A stretch of 64,000 bases of DNA from Lachnospiraceae bacterium (GTDB lineage Bacteria; Bacillota; Clostridia; Lachnospirales; Lachnospiraceae), in contig JAAWRC010000018.1 in assembly GCA_022800815.1 (NCBI GenBank), positions 1-64,000 on the forward strand, in the 5' to 3' direction. Position 1 is the stretch's first letter. Every line of letters begins with the position of its first letter. The notes beneath the pieces are model-generated. The model had not been told where the DNA came from. It ran no database searches and was given only the letters and a program-made list of their open reading frames with translations. Positions 16,793 through 25,139 of the stretch are shown here, piece by piece. The position numbers and the translations under genes are program-made.

Positions 16793-17155
16793 TTAATCTG
16801 CTGTCTCTGTTTCGGCAGGCGTCGTCTCCTCTGCGGCGTCCGTCTCTCCCGACTCCGTCTCTGCTTCGTCGGCGGCTTCCGTCTCATCCCCCGCCGCACT
16901 GGTCTCTTCTGTCAAAATGCCGGCCATGTCCTGAACCACCAGAGAACTGCTGGAGTAATCCGGCTTTGCGTTCTGGATCTTGATATATTGGTTGCGGATG
17001 GTAAAGCCGATCCCCGTGCCGACTCCGGCAATCACCACGATGACAATTGCGATCACCAGCGCCTTCATGCGCTTCCTCTGCTTCCGCTCCTTCTCCACCA
17101 GCTCTTTCCGTCTTGCCTTCTGCTCTTTATACCGATCTACCTTCCGCTGACTCAT
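16793..17155 (-). CDS. Small single-pass membrane protein with acidic tail
   Basis: A 120-aa protein. Residues 1-30 are strongly basic (RKVDRYKEQKARRKELVEKE), residues 31-52 form one membrane helix (ALVIAIVIVVIAGVGTGIGF), and the last 40 residues are a Glu/Thr/Ala-rich tail. By the positive-inside rule the tail is outside the cell. No domain is recognised. Similar proteins are common in Lachnospiraceae, annotated as hypothetical. It sits alone, with a terminator behind it. Confidence 0.65.
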   Translation of the reverse strand: MSQRKVDRYKEQKARRKELVEKERKQRKRMKALVIAIVIVVIAGVGTGIGFTIRNQYIKIQNAKPDYSSSSLVVQDMAGILTEETSAAGDETEAADEAETESGETDAAEETTPAETETAD

Positions 17156-17271
17156 AACGATAAATTCCTTTCCCTGCGAATTCCGGTCAGATACCTCGTC
17201 TGCTTTGACCGATCCTTCGCTATCATAGCATAATTCATTTTAATATTCAAGAGGATGTCCTGATTTTCCAG

Positions 17272-19008
17272 TCACCGTCCGGCCGCCCCGTAGAGCCCCG
17301 CATAGATCCCCCCCTGTTCCAAAAGCTCTCTGTGGGTCCCCTGCTCAGCAATGCCGTCATCGGTCATGACCAGAATCTTCTCCGCATTGCGGATGGTGGA
17401 GAGCCTGTGGGCGATGACAAAGGTGGTGCGCCCCTTTGCCAACTTTTCAAGAGCCTCCTGCACAATGCGCTCGCTCTCATTGTCGAGCGATGAGGTCGCT
17501 TCGTCAAACACTAGCACCGGTGGGTTCTTCAAAAATACCCTCGCCAGGGAGAGCCGCTGCTTCTGCCCGCCGGAGAGCTTCACCCCCCGCTGACCGATGT
17601 CCGTGTGATAGCCGTCCGGAAGCTCCAGGATAAATTCGTGGGCCCCGGCCGCCTTTGCCGCCGCTATCACCTCCTCCTCGGAGGCATCCTTTTTCCCGTA
17701 GCAGATGTTCTCATATACCGTCCCCGCAAAGAGATAGACGTCCTGCTGGACAATGCCGATGTTGTCCCGGAGGCTTTTTAGAGTAATCTTCCGAATATCG
17801 GTTCCGTCCAGGGTGATCCTGCCGCCGCTCACCTCGTAAAATCTCGGGATCAGGCTGCAGAGGGTGGATTTCCCCACGCCGGAGGAGCCTACCAGGGCAA
17901 TGTATTCGCCCGGCTTCACCTCCATGTCCAGATGGTGGAGCACGTCGTTTCTGGAAGACGCATAGCGAAAATCCACCCGCTCAAACCGGATCTCACCCTT
18001 TACCCCGTTTATCTCCTTTGCGTCAGGCGCATCCTCGATATCCGGCCGGATCTCAAGGATCTCCCGGAACCGGCCATAGCCCGACATGCCGTTCTGGAAC
18101 TGCTCCGTAAAGCTGACCAGCCGCTTGATGGGATCGGTGAAATTGCCGACCATCAGGAGAAAAGCCACCAGATCCGCCGGATTTAACTTTCCCCTGGAAA
18201 GAAGCAGGGCTCCCACGGAGATCACCACCACGGTCATCAAGGTGGCAAAGGCTCCCAGCCCCGCATTGTAAGCGCCCATATACCGGTAGCTGTTCCGCTT
18301 GCTCTCCAAAAACCGCCGGTTTCCCTCGTCAAACTTACTCATCTCAGTGTCTTCATTCCCGAAGGACTTTACCACCCGGATCCCCGACAGACTGTCCTCA
18401 ATCTGGGCGTTCACGTCGGCGATCCGCTCCCGGTTGCGCCTGAATGCCCGCTTCATCTTCTTATTGAGGAAGACCGCATAGAAAAGCATAAATGGAAGCA
18501 GGGCCGCCGCCGCAAAGGCCAGGGGCACGTTGATGAACAGGAGGATCACCAGGGAACCGGCCATGCGGATCAGGGAGATGATCAGATCCTCCGGCCCGTG
18601 GTGCCACAGCTCACTGATGTCAAACAGGTCGTTCGTCACACGGGACATAAGCTGTCCGATCTTCTGCTCGTCGTAGAAAGCAAAGGACAGCTTTTGGTAA
18701 TGGGCAAAAAGCTCATGGCGCATGTCCCGCTCCATCTTTGCCCCCATGATGTGACCAAAATAGCCGATATAATAATTACAGCCGAATTCCAGGAGTACAA
18801 GGCCCGCCATCAGAAGGGCCAGTCTGAGGATCGTATCCGCCGCCTCGCCCGCCTCATAGTAAATAACCGTCCCTGTGATATGGCGGATGATCAGCGGAAT
18901 CACCAGAGTCACCGCCGCACCCAGGCAGGCAAAAAACATATCGCTCAAAAACAGACCGAGATAGGGCCTATAATATACAAGAAAGCTTTTTCTTTTCTTA
19001 CCGTTCAT
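17272..19008 (-). CDS. ABC exporter, fused permease and ATPase
   Basis: A 578-aa type I exporter half-transporter. The N-terminal six-helix membrane domain covers about 1-310 and the ATPase 330-578. Walker A GSSGVGKST, signature LSGGQKQR, Walker B VLVFDEATSSLD and H-loop VIAHRLST are all present, so it should be active as a homodimer or with a partner. MsbA/LmrA-like; the substrate is unknown. The ATG at 19008 lies inside the last codons of the ROK gene (11-bp overlap), so the two are translated from one mRNA. A TTG one codon earlier is a less likely start. Confidence 0.88.
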   Translation of the reverse strand: MNGKKRKSFLVYYRPYLGLFLSDMFFACLGAAVTLVIPLIIRHITGTVIYYEAGEAADTILRLALLMAGLVLLEFGCNYYIGYFGHIMGAKMERDMRHELFAHYQKLSFAFYDEQKIGQLMSRVTNDLFDISELWHHGPEDLIISLIRMAGSLVILLFINVPLAFAAAALLPFMLFYAVFLNKKMKRAFRRNRERIADVNAQIEDSLSGIRVVKSFGNEDTEMSKFDEGNRRFLESKRNSYRYMGAYNAGLGAFATLMTVVVISVGALLLSRGKLNPADLVAFLLMVGNFTDPIKRLVSFTEQFQNGMSGYGRFREILEIRPDIEDAPDAKEINGVKGEIRFERVDFRYASSRNDVLHHLDMEVKPGEYIALVGSSGVGKSTLCSLIPRFYEVSGGRITLDGTDIRKITLKSLRDNIGIVQQDVYLFAGTVYENICYGKKDASEEEVIAAAKAAGAHEFILELPDGYHTDIGQRGVKLSGGQKQRLSLARVFLKNPPVLVFDEATSSLDNESERIVQEALEKLAKGRTTFVIAHRLSTIRNAEKILVMTDDGIAEQGTHRELLEQGGIYAGLYGAAGR

Positions 19009-19951
19009 CAATGATCATCTTTGCGGCGCCATAAATGCCGGCGTCATTCCCCAGGGTTGCCAGCTTAAGCTTCGCTTTCTCCTTTGTCAGCACGATCAGC
19101 GGATCGTAATGTTTTTGTAAAAGATCTAATAGATATTGTCCCGCCTTGGACACGCCGCCGCCAATGAGGAACACCTGGGGATCCACCACCTGGGAAACGT
19201 AGGCCAGCGCCCGGCCCAGATACATCATACAGTAATCGGCTACCTCCTGGGCCAGCGTATCTCCCGCCTTCGCCGCATCGAACACGTCCTTGGCCGTCAC
19301 CCCGGAAATGTCTCTGAGGGAAGAGGCCCTGTCCGATTCCCGCATAAAGCGTCTCGCAATCCGGGCCACCCCGGTCGCCGAGGCAATCTGCTCCAGGCAT
19401 CCCCTGTTCCCGCAGTTACAGGCCTCCGGCTCCGGCCAATCCCAATCCATAACCATATGACCGATCTCTCCGCCCATGCCCTTGCTCCCCGGCACGATGC
19501 GTCCGCCCAGGATCACGCCGCCGCCGATCCCGGTCCCCAGAGTCACGGCCACCACGTCCTCATAGCCCTTGCCCCCGCCCTGCCACACTTCGCCGAGAGC
19601 TGCGATATTGGCATCGTTTTCTCCCTTCACGGGGATCCCGCCCAGAAGCCCCGAGAGCTCCTTCACCGGGTTCCAGTCACGGATGCCGATATTGACAATG
19701 ACCTCCACGTACCCGTCCGGGCGGATGGGCCCCGGCACGCCGATCCCGGCCCCGGCAAGGTCCGAAAGGGCAAGCCGCATCTCCTCCATCTTCTTTTTTA
19801 TGGACTCGGCAATATCCGGACATACATATTTCCCGCCCTCTTCCTTCCTGGTGGGAATCTCCCATTTTGTGATCAGGGTCCCGTCCTTTTTAAACAGCCC
19901 CAGCTTCGCCGTCGTCCCTCCCAGATCCACTCCTGCATAAATCTTGCTCAT
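18998..19951 (-). CDS. ROK-family sugar kinase (glucokinase-like)
   Basis: A 317-aa ROK kinase. The N-terminal phosphate loop is GVDLGGTTAKLGLF, the catalytic region is GENDANIAALGE with the general-base D in NDAN, and the zinc motif CNCGNRGCLE is intact. It most likely phosphorylates glucose or a related hexose in the cytoplasm. The ABC exporter overlaps its 3' end. A clear promoter lies about 55 bases upstream of the ATG. Closest in style to clostridial GlcK; exact sugar not determinable. Confidence 0.88.
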   Translation of the reverse strand: MSKIYAGVDLGGTTAKLGLFKKDGTLITKWEIPTRKEEGGKYVCPDIAESIKKKMEEMRLALSDLAGAGIGVPGPIRPDGYVEVIVNIGIRDWNPVKELSGLLGGIPVKGENDANIAALGEVWQGGGKGYEDVVAVTLGTGIGGGVILGGRIVPGSKGMGGEIGHMVMDWDWPEPEACNCGNRGCLEQIASATGVARIARRFMRESDRASSLRDISGVTAKDVFDAAKAGDTLAQEVADYCMMYLGRALAYVSQVVDPQVFLIGGGVSKAGQYLLDLLQKHYDPLIVLTKEKAKLKLATLGNDAGIYGAAKMIIDER

Positions 19952-20005
19952 ACACTCGCTCCTCCGTCCTCCATGGCCGACTTGTCCTTCGGCCGTTTTC
20001 CTTTT

Positions 20006-20033
20006 ATTTTACCTGATTTCACCTGATTTGCAA
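20006..20033 (-). promoter_or_regulatory. Promoter of the ROK-ABC operon
   Basis: Minus strand TTGCAA (20028-20033), 16-base spacer, TAAAAT (20006-20011). It separates this operon from the DUF4276 gene. Confidence 0.5.
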
Positions 20034-20057
20034 AGAAAATATTTCTTCTGTTTTTCG

Positions 20058-20612
20058 CTATCCCGCTTCCCTATGTATCAGCTTTAACACCCCCGAGACA
20101 AACTGACGGAAGCTTCCCGACCTGTTATTCTCAATATTCATGTGCGCCGCAATCCTTCTGGCCCCGTCAATCTGCTGATGCCCAGGAAAAAGCTTTCTCA
20201 GTTCTTCCTTCGGATTCCCAATTGCATCCGGATTTCGGTATTTGCTTTTTTCCCGCAAAGCAGTGACATCTTTGTGATACGCTCTGGAAACCGCCTGCAG
20301 ATCTCCAAAATACCACGCTTCCAATTCCCGACAGACAATTCGGACTAACACTTCCCGGCCTGCAGGCCCTGCCAGTTCTGAAAGGGCTTGTTTGATTTTC
20401 ACGCAGTCCCCGCTGTCCTGGTCCTGAACGATCACAAATTTGGTATCCGGCTGTCTCCACGCCTTCAACTTCCTTGGGATCGACTCCTGCAGATCACTCT
20501 TTCCGCTGTGGGCAATCGTCTTATACCCAACATTCTCCGGCAAAATCTTTGGGAGAAGTATGTCAAGAAGCGCCTTCATGGAAGGCTCCTCCAAAAGAAA
20601 CACGATCATCAT
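20058..20612 (-). CDS. DUF4276 (TOPRIM-like) protein of a two-gene ATPase module
   Basis: A 184-aa protein. It has an early glutamate pair (VFLLEEPSM), an acidic D64-x-D66 motif (VIVQDQDSGDC) and the typical CRELEAWYFGD segment of DUF4276. The E...DxD layout fits a TOPRIM nuclease fold. The ATG at 20612 overlaps the ATPase stop as ATGA, so the pair is translationally coupled. ATPase plus TOPRIM-like partner is the arrangement seen in PARIS and OLD/AbiL-type antiphage systems, where the ATPase restrains or triggers the nuclease. Antiphage role is inference. Confidence 0.75.
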   Translation of the reverse strand: MMIVFLLEEPSMKALLDILLPKILPENVGYKTIAHSGKSDLQESIPRKLKAWRQPDTKFVIVQDQDSGDCVKIKQALSELAGPAGREVLVRIVCRELEAWYFGDLQAVSRAYHKDVTALREKSKYRNPDAIGNPKEELRKLFPGHQQIDGARRIAAHMNIENNRSGSFRQFVSGVLKLIHREAG

Positions 20613-21793
20613 AAGCCCGATACCTCTTCCAGCAAAAGCCCCTGCCGCCACAACTGTCCCAGCAGATCTCCCGCTTCCCAGAGCTCCCGAATCACCTCAC
20701 AGTCCGAAGCCCTGTAAATCTTTGTATAACCGTCCTGTTTCACCAGACAGTACAACTCTTCCAGACGGACCGCATTGAGAAAATCCGGAGAGTGAGTGGA
20801 AATAAAAACCTGCCCGCCCTCCTCCGAATACATCCGGAATTCTTCCGCCAATTCAAACAAAAGCTGCGGATACAACTGATTTTCCGGCTCCTCCACACAG
20901 AGCAGCGCATGCTTCTCCGGGTCATTCAAAAGAATCAGATAAGTAAACATCTTGATCGTCCCATCAGACACAAACCGGGACACGAACGGATCTTTAAAAT
21001 TCCCGTCCTGAAAGCGAAGAATGATCCGGCCGTCCTCCGTCTCCTGCGCTTCCACTTTGGAGACGCCAGGCACCCGCCGCTCCATTGCCTTTAAAATCTC
21101 ATCAAAAATCTCTCTGTGGTTATCGTACATATATTTCGCCACCAGTGCAAGATTATCTCCTGACGTAGACACCCGCTCACTATACCCTGCATCTTTTGTC
21201 CCTCTGGCCTCCTCGATATGAAAATCGGATACATACCAGTCTTCAATCAATCTCCTGAGCTGCGAAACCGCAATAAACTCCTTAAACTGTCCCAATCCCT
21301 TGATCGCAAGGATGTCCGGCGAGTCCAATTTCTGAGGGCTGCGTTCTGCCAGCCGCACATCCTTATATTCCGTAAGCTCCCCGTCGGCCGCCACTCCCTC
21401 TCCATAAGAAAAATCCAGCACCTTCCAAGGCGCCCCAGTCTGTCCCCGCCGAAACCGCATCACTTCTTTTTTGATTGCCGGTTTCCGGTCCGGCATCAGG
21501 CAGATCACAAGCTGATAGGTAATGATCGGCTCGTCCAGAGAAGGCCGGAATTTGATCTCAAACTCGATATCTCCCTCCTGCCCTCTGGAAATCACCTCCG
21601 AAAAACCGCCCCGCCTTGCCAGCGCCGCCCTGATATTGGTCTGCAGGGCATCATGCAGAAACCCGAACACGTCAAAAAACGTCGTCTTCCCCGCCCCGTT
21701 CATGCCAAGGAACACGGCCATATTGGGAATGTCTTCTACGGCGACATCCTGAAACACCCTGTAATTTCTAATTTTGATCGTCTCTATCTTCAT
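20609..21793 (-). CDS. AAA_21/ABC-type ATPase paired with DUF4276
   Basis: A 394-aa OLD/RecF-like ATPase without a fused nuclease domain. Walker A is GMNGAGKTTF (30-39), a signature-like region lies before the Walker B LLCVEEPENQLYP, and the switch histidine is in VFISTHSPDF. The N-terminus KIETIKIRNYRVFQD is typical of these SMC-like ATPases. I start at 21793, where AAGGGG lies 7 bases upstream, not at the in-frame ATG 24 bases earlier. It lies 42 bp behind the MATE gene, so it may be read with it. With DUF4276 it forms a compact defence-like pair. Confidence 0.8.
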   Translation of the reverse strand: MKIETIKIRNYRVFQDVAVEDIPNMAVFLGMNGAGKTTFFDVFGFLHDALQTNIRAALARRGGFSEVISRGQEGDIEFEIKFRPSLDEPIITYQLVICLMPDRKPAIKKEVMRFRRGQTGAPWKVLDFSYGEGVAADGELTEYKDVRLAERSPQKLDSPDILAIKGLGQFKEFIAVSQLRRLIEDWYVSDFHIEEARGTKDAGYSERVSTSGDNLALVAKYMYDNHREIFDEILKAMERRVPGVSKVEAQETEDGRIILRFQDGNFKDPFVSRFVSDGTIKMFTYLILLNDPEKHALLCVEEPENQLYPQLLFELAEEFRMYSEEGGQVFISTHSPDFLNAVRLEELYCLVKQDGYTKIYRASDCEVIRELWEAGDLLGQLWRQGLLLEEVSGL

Positions 21794-21835
21794 GACGACG
21801 CCCCTTTCCGCTTTCATATCAACATCATACTATGA

Positions 21836-23248
21836 TTATTTTCCTTCCGCAATCCCTTTATTCTTCCGAAATAATCTTCCGGTGAGCACCAGCATGGTGG
21901 TGAAGCTGGCCGTCCCGCCGATGAAATTGGAGATCGGCTCCGCCAGAAACACGCCCATGACTCCAAGCCCCGCCGCCCGTGGCAGAAGGAGCGTCAGGGG
22001 CACCACGATGATGATCTTTCGGAGCAGGGAGAAAAATACCGACTGCTTCGACATTCCAAGGCCCACAAAGGTTGACTGGCCCACGAACTGGAAGGCCATC
22101 ATGAAAAAACCGAAGAAATAGAGATGAAGGGCGGGCACACCCCTGGCGAGAAGCTCTGCATCCGAATTGAAGACCCCCATGATCGGCTCCGGGAACAAAA
22201 ACAGCATCAGCCAGGCAAAAAGCATATAAGAGACTCCCGCCGCCGTCACAAAGACGATCCCCTTCCTGATCCGGTCATAGGCCCCCGCTCCCAGATTGAA
22301 GCCAAACACCGGCTGGGATGCGTTTGTGAGCCCCTGCATGGGCATGGCCACCACGTCCCGCACAGAGTTTAAGATTGTCATGACACCCACGTAGACGTCG
22401 CCGCCGAAGTCCCGGAGAGTGGCATTGCAGGCGATCTGTACCGCCCCGTTGGAAACCTGCACCACGAAGCCGGCCATTCCAAGGCCCATGATCTCCCTGA
22501 CCAGCTTCCCCTCCGGCCGCATGCATCTCTTCCGAATGCGGAACAGGCTCTTTTTTCCAAAAAGAAACCGGATCACCCAGGCCGCCGACAGGAGCTGGGA
22601 AAGGATCGTGGCAAGAGCCGCCCCCGATACGCCCAGGCCAAACACGAAAATAAAGACCGGGTCCAGAAGGATGTTCACGGCGGCCCCGATCAGGACCGTC
22701 GCCATGCCGGTCCCCGCAAAGCCCTGGGCATTGATAAAGCCGTTCATTCCCGTTCCCAGCATGGCAAACGGCGTCCCCAAAAGATAAATCCGCAGATACT
22801 CCGCCGCATAGGGATAGCTTGCGTCGCTGGCCCCAAACAGATACAAAAGCGGCTTCATGAGAAAATAACAGACAGCCGTCAGAATTACACAGCAGACACA
22901 GAGCATGGAAAAGGTATTTCCCAGGATCCTCTCCGCCCGCTCCCCGTCCCGACGTCCCCTGGCAATGGAAAAGAGCGGCGCCCCACCCATGCCGAACAGA
23001 TTGGTGAATGCCATGATCAGCGTGACCACCGGAAAAGTCAGCCCCAGGCCGGTCAAAGCCAGGGCAGAGCCCCCCGGCAGATGCCCGATGTAAATCCGGT
23101 CCACAATATTGTAAAGCATCTGCACCAACTGGGCAACGGTCATCGGCACCGCCAGCGCCATGATATGCCTGTATACGCTTCCCGTGGAAAAATCACTCTG
23201 CGTCCCGTTTTGTTTCCTCTCCCGTCTCAAGTCTGCCACCTCCCCCAT
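21836..23248 (-). CDS. MATE-family multidrug/cation antiporter
   Basis: A 470-aa polytopic membrane protein with about twelve hydrophobic helices and the two-fold repeat of MATE transporters. The first half has ALAVPMTVAQLVQMLYNIVD and RIYIGHLPG, the usual N-terminal signature (PM...Q..Y...D..Fvg). Such proteins export drugs or metabolites in exchange for Na+ or H+. Substrate unknown. It follows the symporter gene, with a strong hairpin between them. Confidence 0.88.
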   Translation of the reverse strand: MGEVADLRRERKQNGTQSDFSTGSVYRHIMALAVPMTVAQLVQMLYNIVDRIYIGHLPGGSALALTGLGLTFPVVTLIMAFTNLFGMGGAPLFSIARGRRDGERAERILGNTFSMLCVCCVILTAVCYFLMKPLLYLFGASDASYPYAAEYLRIYLLGTPFAMLGTGMNGFINAQGFAGTGMATVLIGAAVNILLDPVFIFVFGLGVSGAALATILSQLLSAAWVIRFLFGKKSLFRIRKRCMRPEGKLVREIMGLGMAGFVVQVSNGAVQIACNATLRDFGGDVYVGVMTILNSVRDVVAMPMQGLTNASQPVFGFNLGAGAYDRIRKGIVFVTAAGVSYMLFAWLMLFLFPEPIMGVFNSDAELLARGVPALHLYFFGFFMMAFQFVGQSTFVGLGMSKQSVFFSLLRKIIIVVPLTLLLPRAAGLGVMGVFLAEPISNFIGGTASFTTMLVLTGRLFRKNKGIAEGK

Positions 23249-23291
23249 CTGGTATCCATTGTAGACGAGTTGTGGGAGAATGTAAAGGGAC

Positions 23292-23348
23292 GGATTCCGT
23301 CATTCCTCCGACCAGACACGTCGGTTTGCCGGAGGAATGACGGAATCC
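23292..23348. terminator. Perfect 19-bp inverted repeat between symporter and MATE genes
   Basis: GGATTCCGTCATTCCTCCG at 23292-23310 is exactly inverted at 23330-23348. No strong T run follows on the minus strand, so it may stop transcription or protect an mRNA end. Confidence 0.6.
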
Positions 23349-23373
23349 TGTTCATACGCAAGCTATGGAGAAC

Positions 23374-24792
23374 TCAGGGCAAATTTTCGTCCCGCTCCTC
23401 CAGGCGGCCGTTCCAGAGATAGCGGTCCGTCTCCCGTATGATCACCCTCTGCAAGAACAGGATGCAGACCAGGTTCGGGAGGGCCATCAGGCCGTTTAGC
23501 AGATCGGAAAACGCCCAGACGACCCCCATGGAGGTCACGGTTCCGGCAAAGGCGGCCGCCAGGTAGAGCAGGCGGTAGCCAAGGAGAAACCCTTCCGGCT
23601 GCGGGGACAGCGCCCCCTCCTTTCTTCGGAACTTTCGGAAAGAGCTTCTCTGCAGAAGATAGAGGACGGCCTGTTCCCCGTAAAAGCTCCAGCCCAGGAT
23701 GGTGGCAAAGGCGAAGATCACCAAAGACACGGCAAAGATCACATGCCCGAAGCCGTTCATCAGGCCGAAGGCCGCCTCCGCCAGGTCCCCGCCGGAAATC
23801 CCGGCAAACACCGCCGGTTCGTGGAGCATGGAGGAGACGATCACGATCCCGGTCACGGCGCAGAACACCACCGTGTCCCAGAAAGTGCCCGTCATGGCAA
23901 CCAGCGCCTGGCGCACGGAATTTCCCGCCCTGGCTCCCGCCGCCGCCATGGGTGCCGTCCCAAGGCCCGACTCATCGGAAAAAAGGCCCCGGGCGATCCC
24001 CTGCCTGGCCGCCTGCAGGACGGTGCTTCCCACGAATCCCCCGGCCGCCGCCCGGGGAGTGAAAGCCGCCGTCACGATCAGCCGCACGGCCGGCAGCACG
24101 AAAGCCCGGTTAATGTATAAGAGGGCAAGGCATCCGCCCAGATAAAAGACGGCCATGAAAGGGATCAGCTTCTCACAGACCCCGGCGACCTTTTTGGCCC
24201 CGCCCAGGATCACCACCGCCGCCAGCACACAGATCACGGTTCCGGTGACAACGGGCCTTATGTGAAAGGCCGTCTCCATCACACTGCCGATGGCATTGGC
24301 CTGGACGCTGCACCCAGTCCCGAAGGCGGCGAAAGCCGCCAGCACGGAAAAAAGAACGGCGAGCGGCTTCGAATGAAGCGCCGTTTCCATCACGTACATG
24401 GGCCCGCCCAGATAACCGCCGCCCTCAGACCGTCTCCGGTACTTGACCGCCAGAAGGGATTCCCCGTATTTGGTCGCCATGCCGAAGACCCCCGCCAGCC
24501 AGCACCAGAACACGGCCCCCGGCCCGCCCAGGGCCACCGCCATGGAGACGCCGATGATGTTCCCCGTGCCAAGGGTGGCCGCCAGGGCCGTGGCCAGGGC
24601 CGCAAAAGGACTCATCCCGCCCTCCAGGCCCTCCTCCTCCGTCACGGAAAGCCGGAGGGCCTTAAAAATTTTTCGCTGAGGCCCCTTAAGACGCATGGTC
24701 AGCAGTAGATGGACTCCCATGAGAAGGACCATCATCGGCAGACCCCACACAATGCCGTTTAAATTGTCCAGGAGAGATTTTAATCCGTTCAT
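23374..24792 (-). CDS. Alanine/glycine:cation symporter family (AGCS)
   Basis: A 472-aa membrane protein with about eleven helices. The N-terminus NGIVWGLPMMVLLMGVHLLL and the following TALAATLGTGNIIGVSMA are AGCS signatures, and GGYLGGPMYVME matches the family's substrate region. It takes up alanine or glycine with Na+ or H+. I start at the Met 24792, which matches the usual family N-terminus; the frame is open further upstream, but only through a large inverted repeat. No good Shine-Dalgarno is seen at either start. Confidence 0.85.
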   Translation of the reverse strand: MNGLKSLLDNLNGIVWGLPMMVLLMGVHLLLTMRLKGPQRKIFKALRLSVTEEEGLEGGMSPFAALATALAATLGTGNIIGVSMAVALGGPGAVFWCWLAGVFGMATKYGESLLAVKYRRRSEGGGYLGGPMYVMETALHSKPLAVLFSVLAAFAAFGTGCSVQANAIGSVMETAFHIRPVVTGTVICVLAAVVILGGAKKVAGVCEKLIPFMAVFYLGGCLALLYINRAFVLPAVRLIVTAAFTPRAAAGGFVGSTVLQAARQGIARGLFSDESGLGTAPMAAAGARAGNSVRQALVAMTGTFWDTVVFCAVTGIVIVSSMLHEPAVFAGISGGDLAEAAFGLMNGFGHVIFAVSLVIFAFATILGWSFYGEQAVLYLLQRSSFRKFRRKEGALSPQPEGFLLGYRLLYLAAAFAGTVTSMGVVWAFSDLLNGLMALPNLVCILFLQRVIIRETDRYLWNGRLEERDENLP

Positions 24793-24836
24793 GTGGCAGT
24801 ATATGCGGGGATGTCCGGCAATATGCGCCGGAGAGT

Positions 24837-25035
24837 TCGACATACACGCCGACCGGGCGCCCACCGTCCCGGCAAGACACGTCGGATCCTGCGATGCCGC
24901 TCCGCCGCCCTTTAGCCGGAATGCTTCCTCTAATGAACCGGGAGAAACCATTCCGGCAGCTATGCTCGCGGCATTCGCAGGATCCTTCCTATCGTCTTCG
25001 CCGGGAAGGTGGGCGCCCGGTCGGCTGATAGTCGA
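24837..25035. repeat. 199-bp nested foldback sequence
   Basis: Three stem blocks mirror each other. TCGAC...GCCGACCGGGCGCCCACC with TCCCGGC at the left edge faces its inverse at the right edge. GGATCCTGCGATGCCGC (24884-24900) faces GCGGCATTCGCAGGATCC. An inner GCCGGAATG faces CATTCCGGC. Only short loops interrupt. It fills most of the 347-bp gap between mutM and the symporter gene; no coding is evident. Confidence 0.75.
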
Positions 25036-25139
25036 AAAAACAAGTGGTTTTCCGGCTCAGAATGGGAGGTCAATCGGCTGGCAGGTGAAATTGCGGACAA
25101 AGCTGCGGCTCTGGGAGAGAGTGGGCGAAACAGCCCGGA

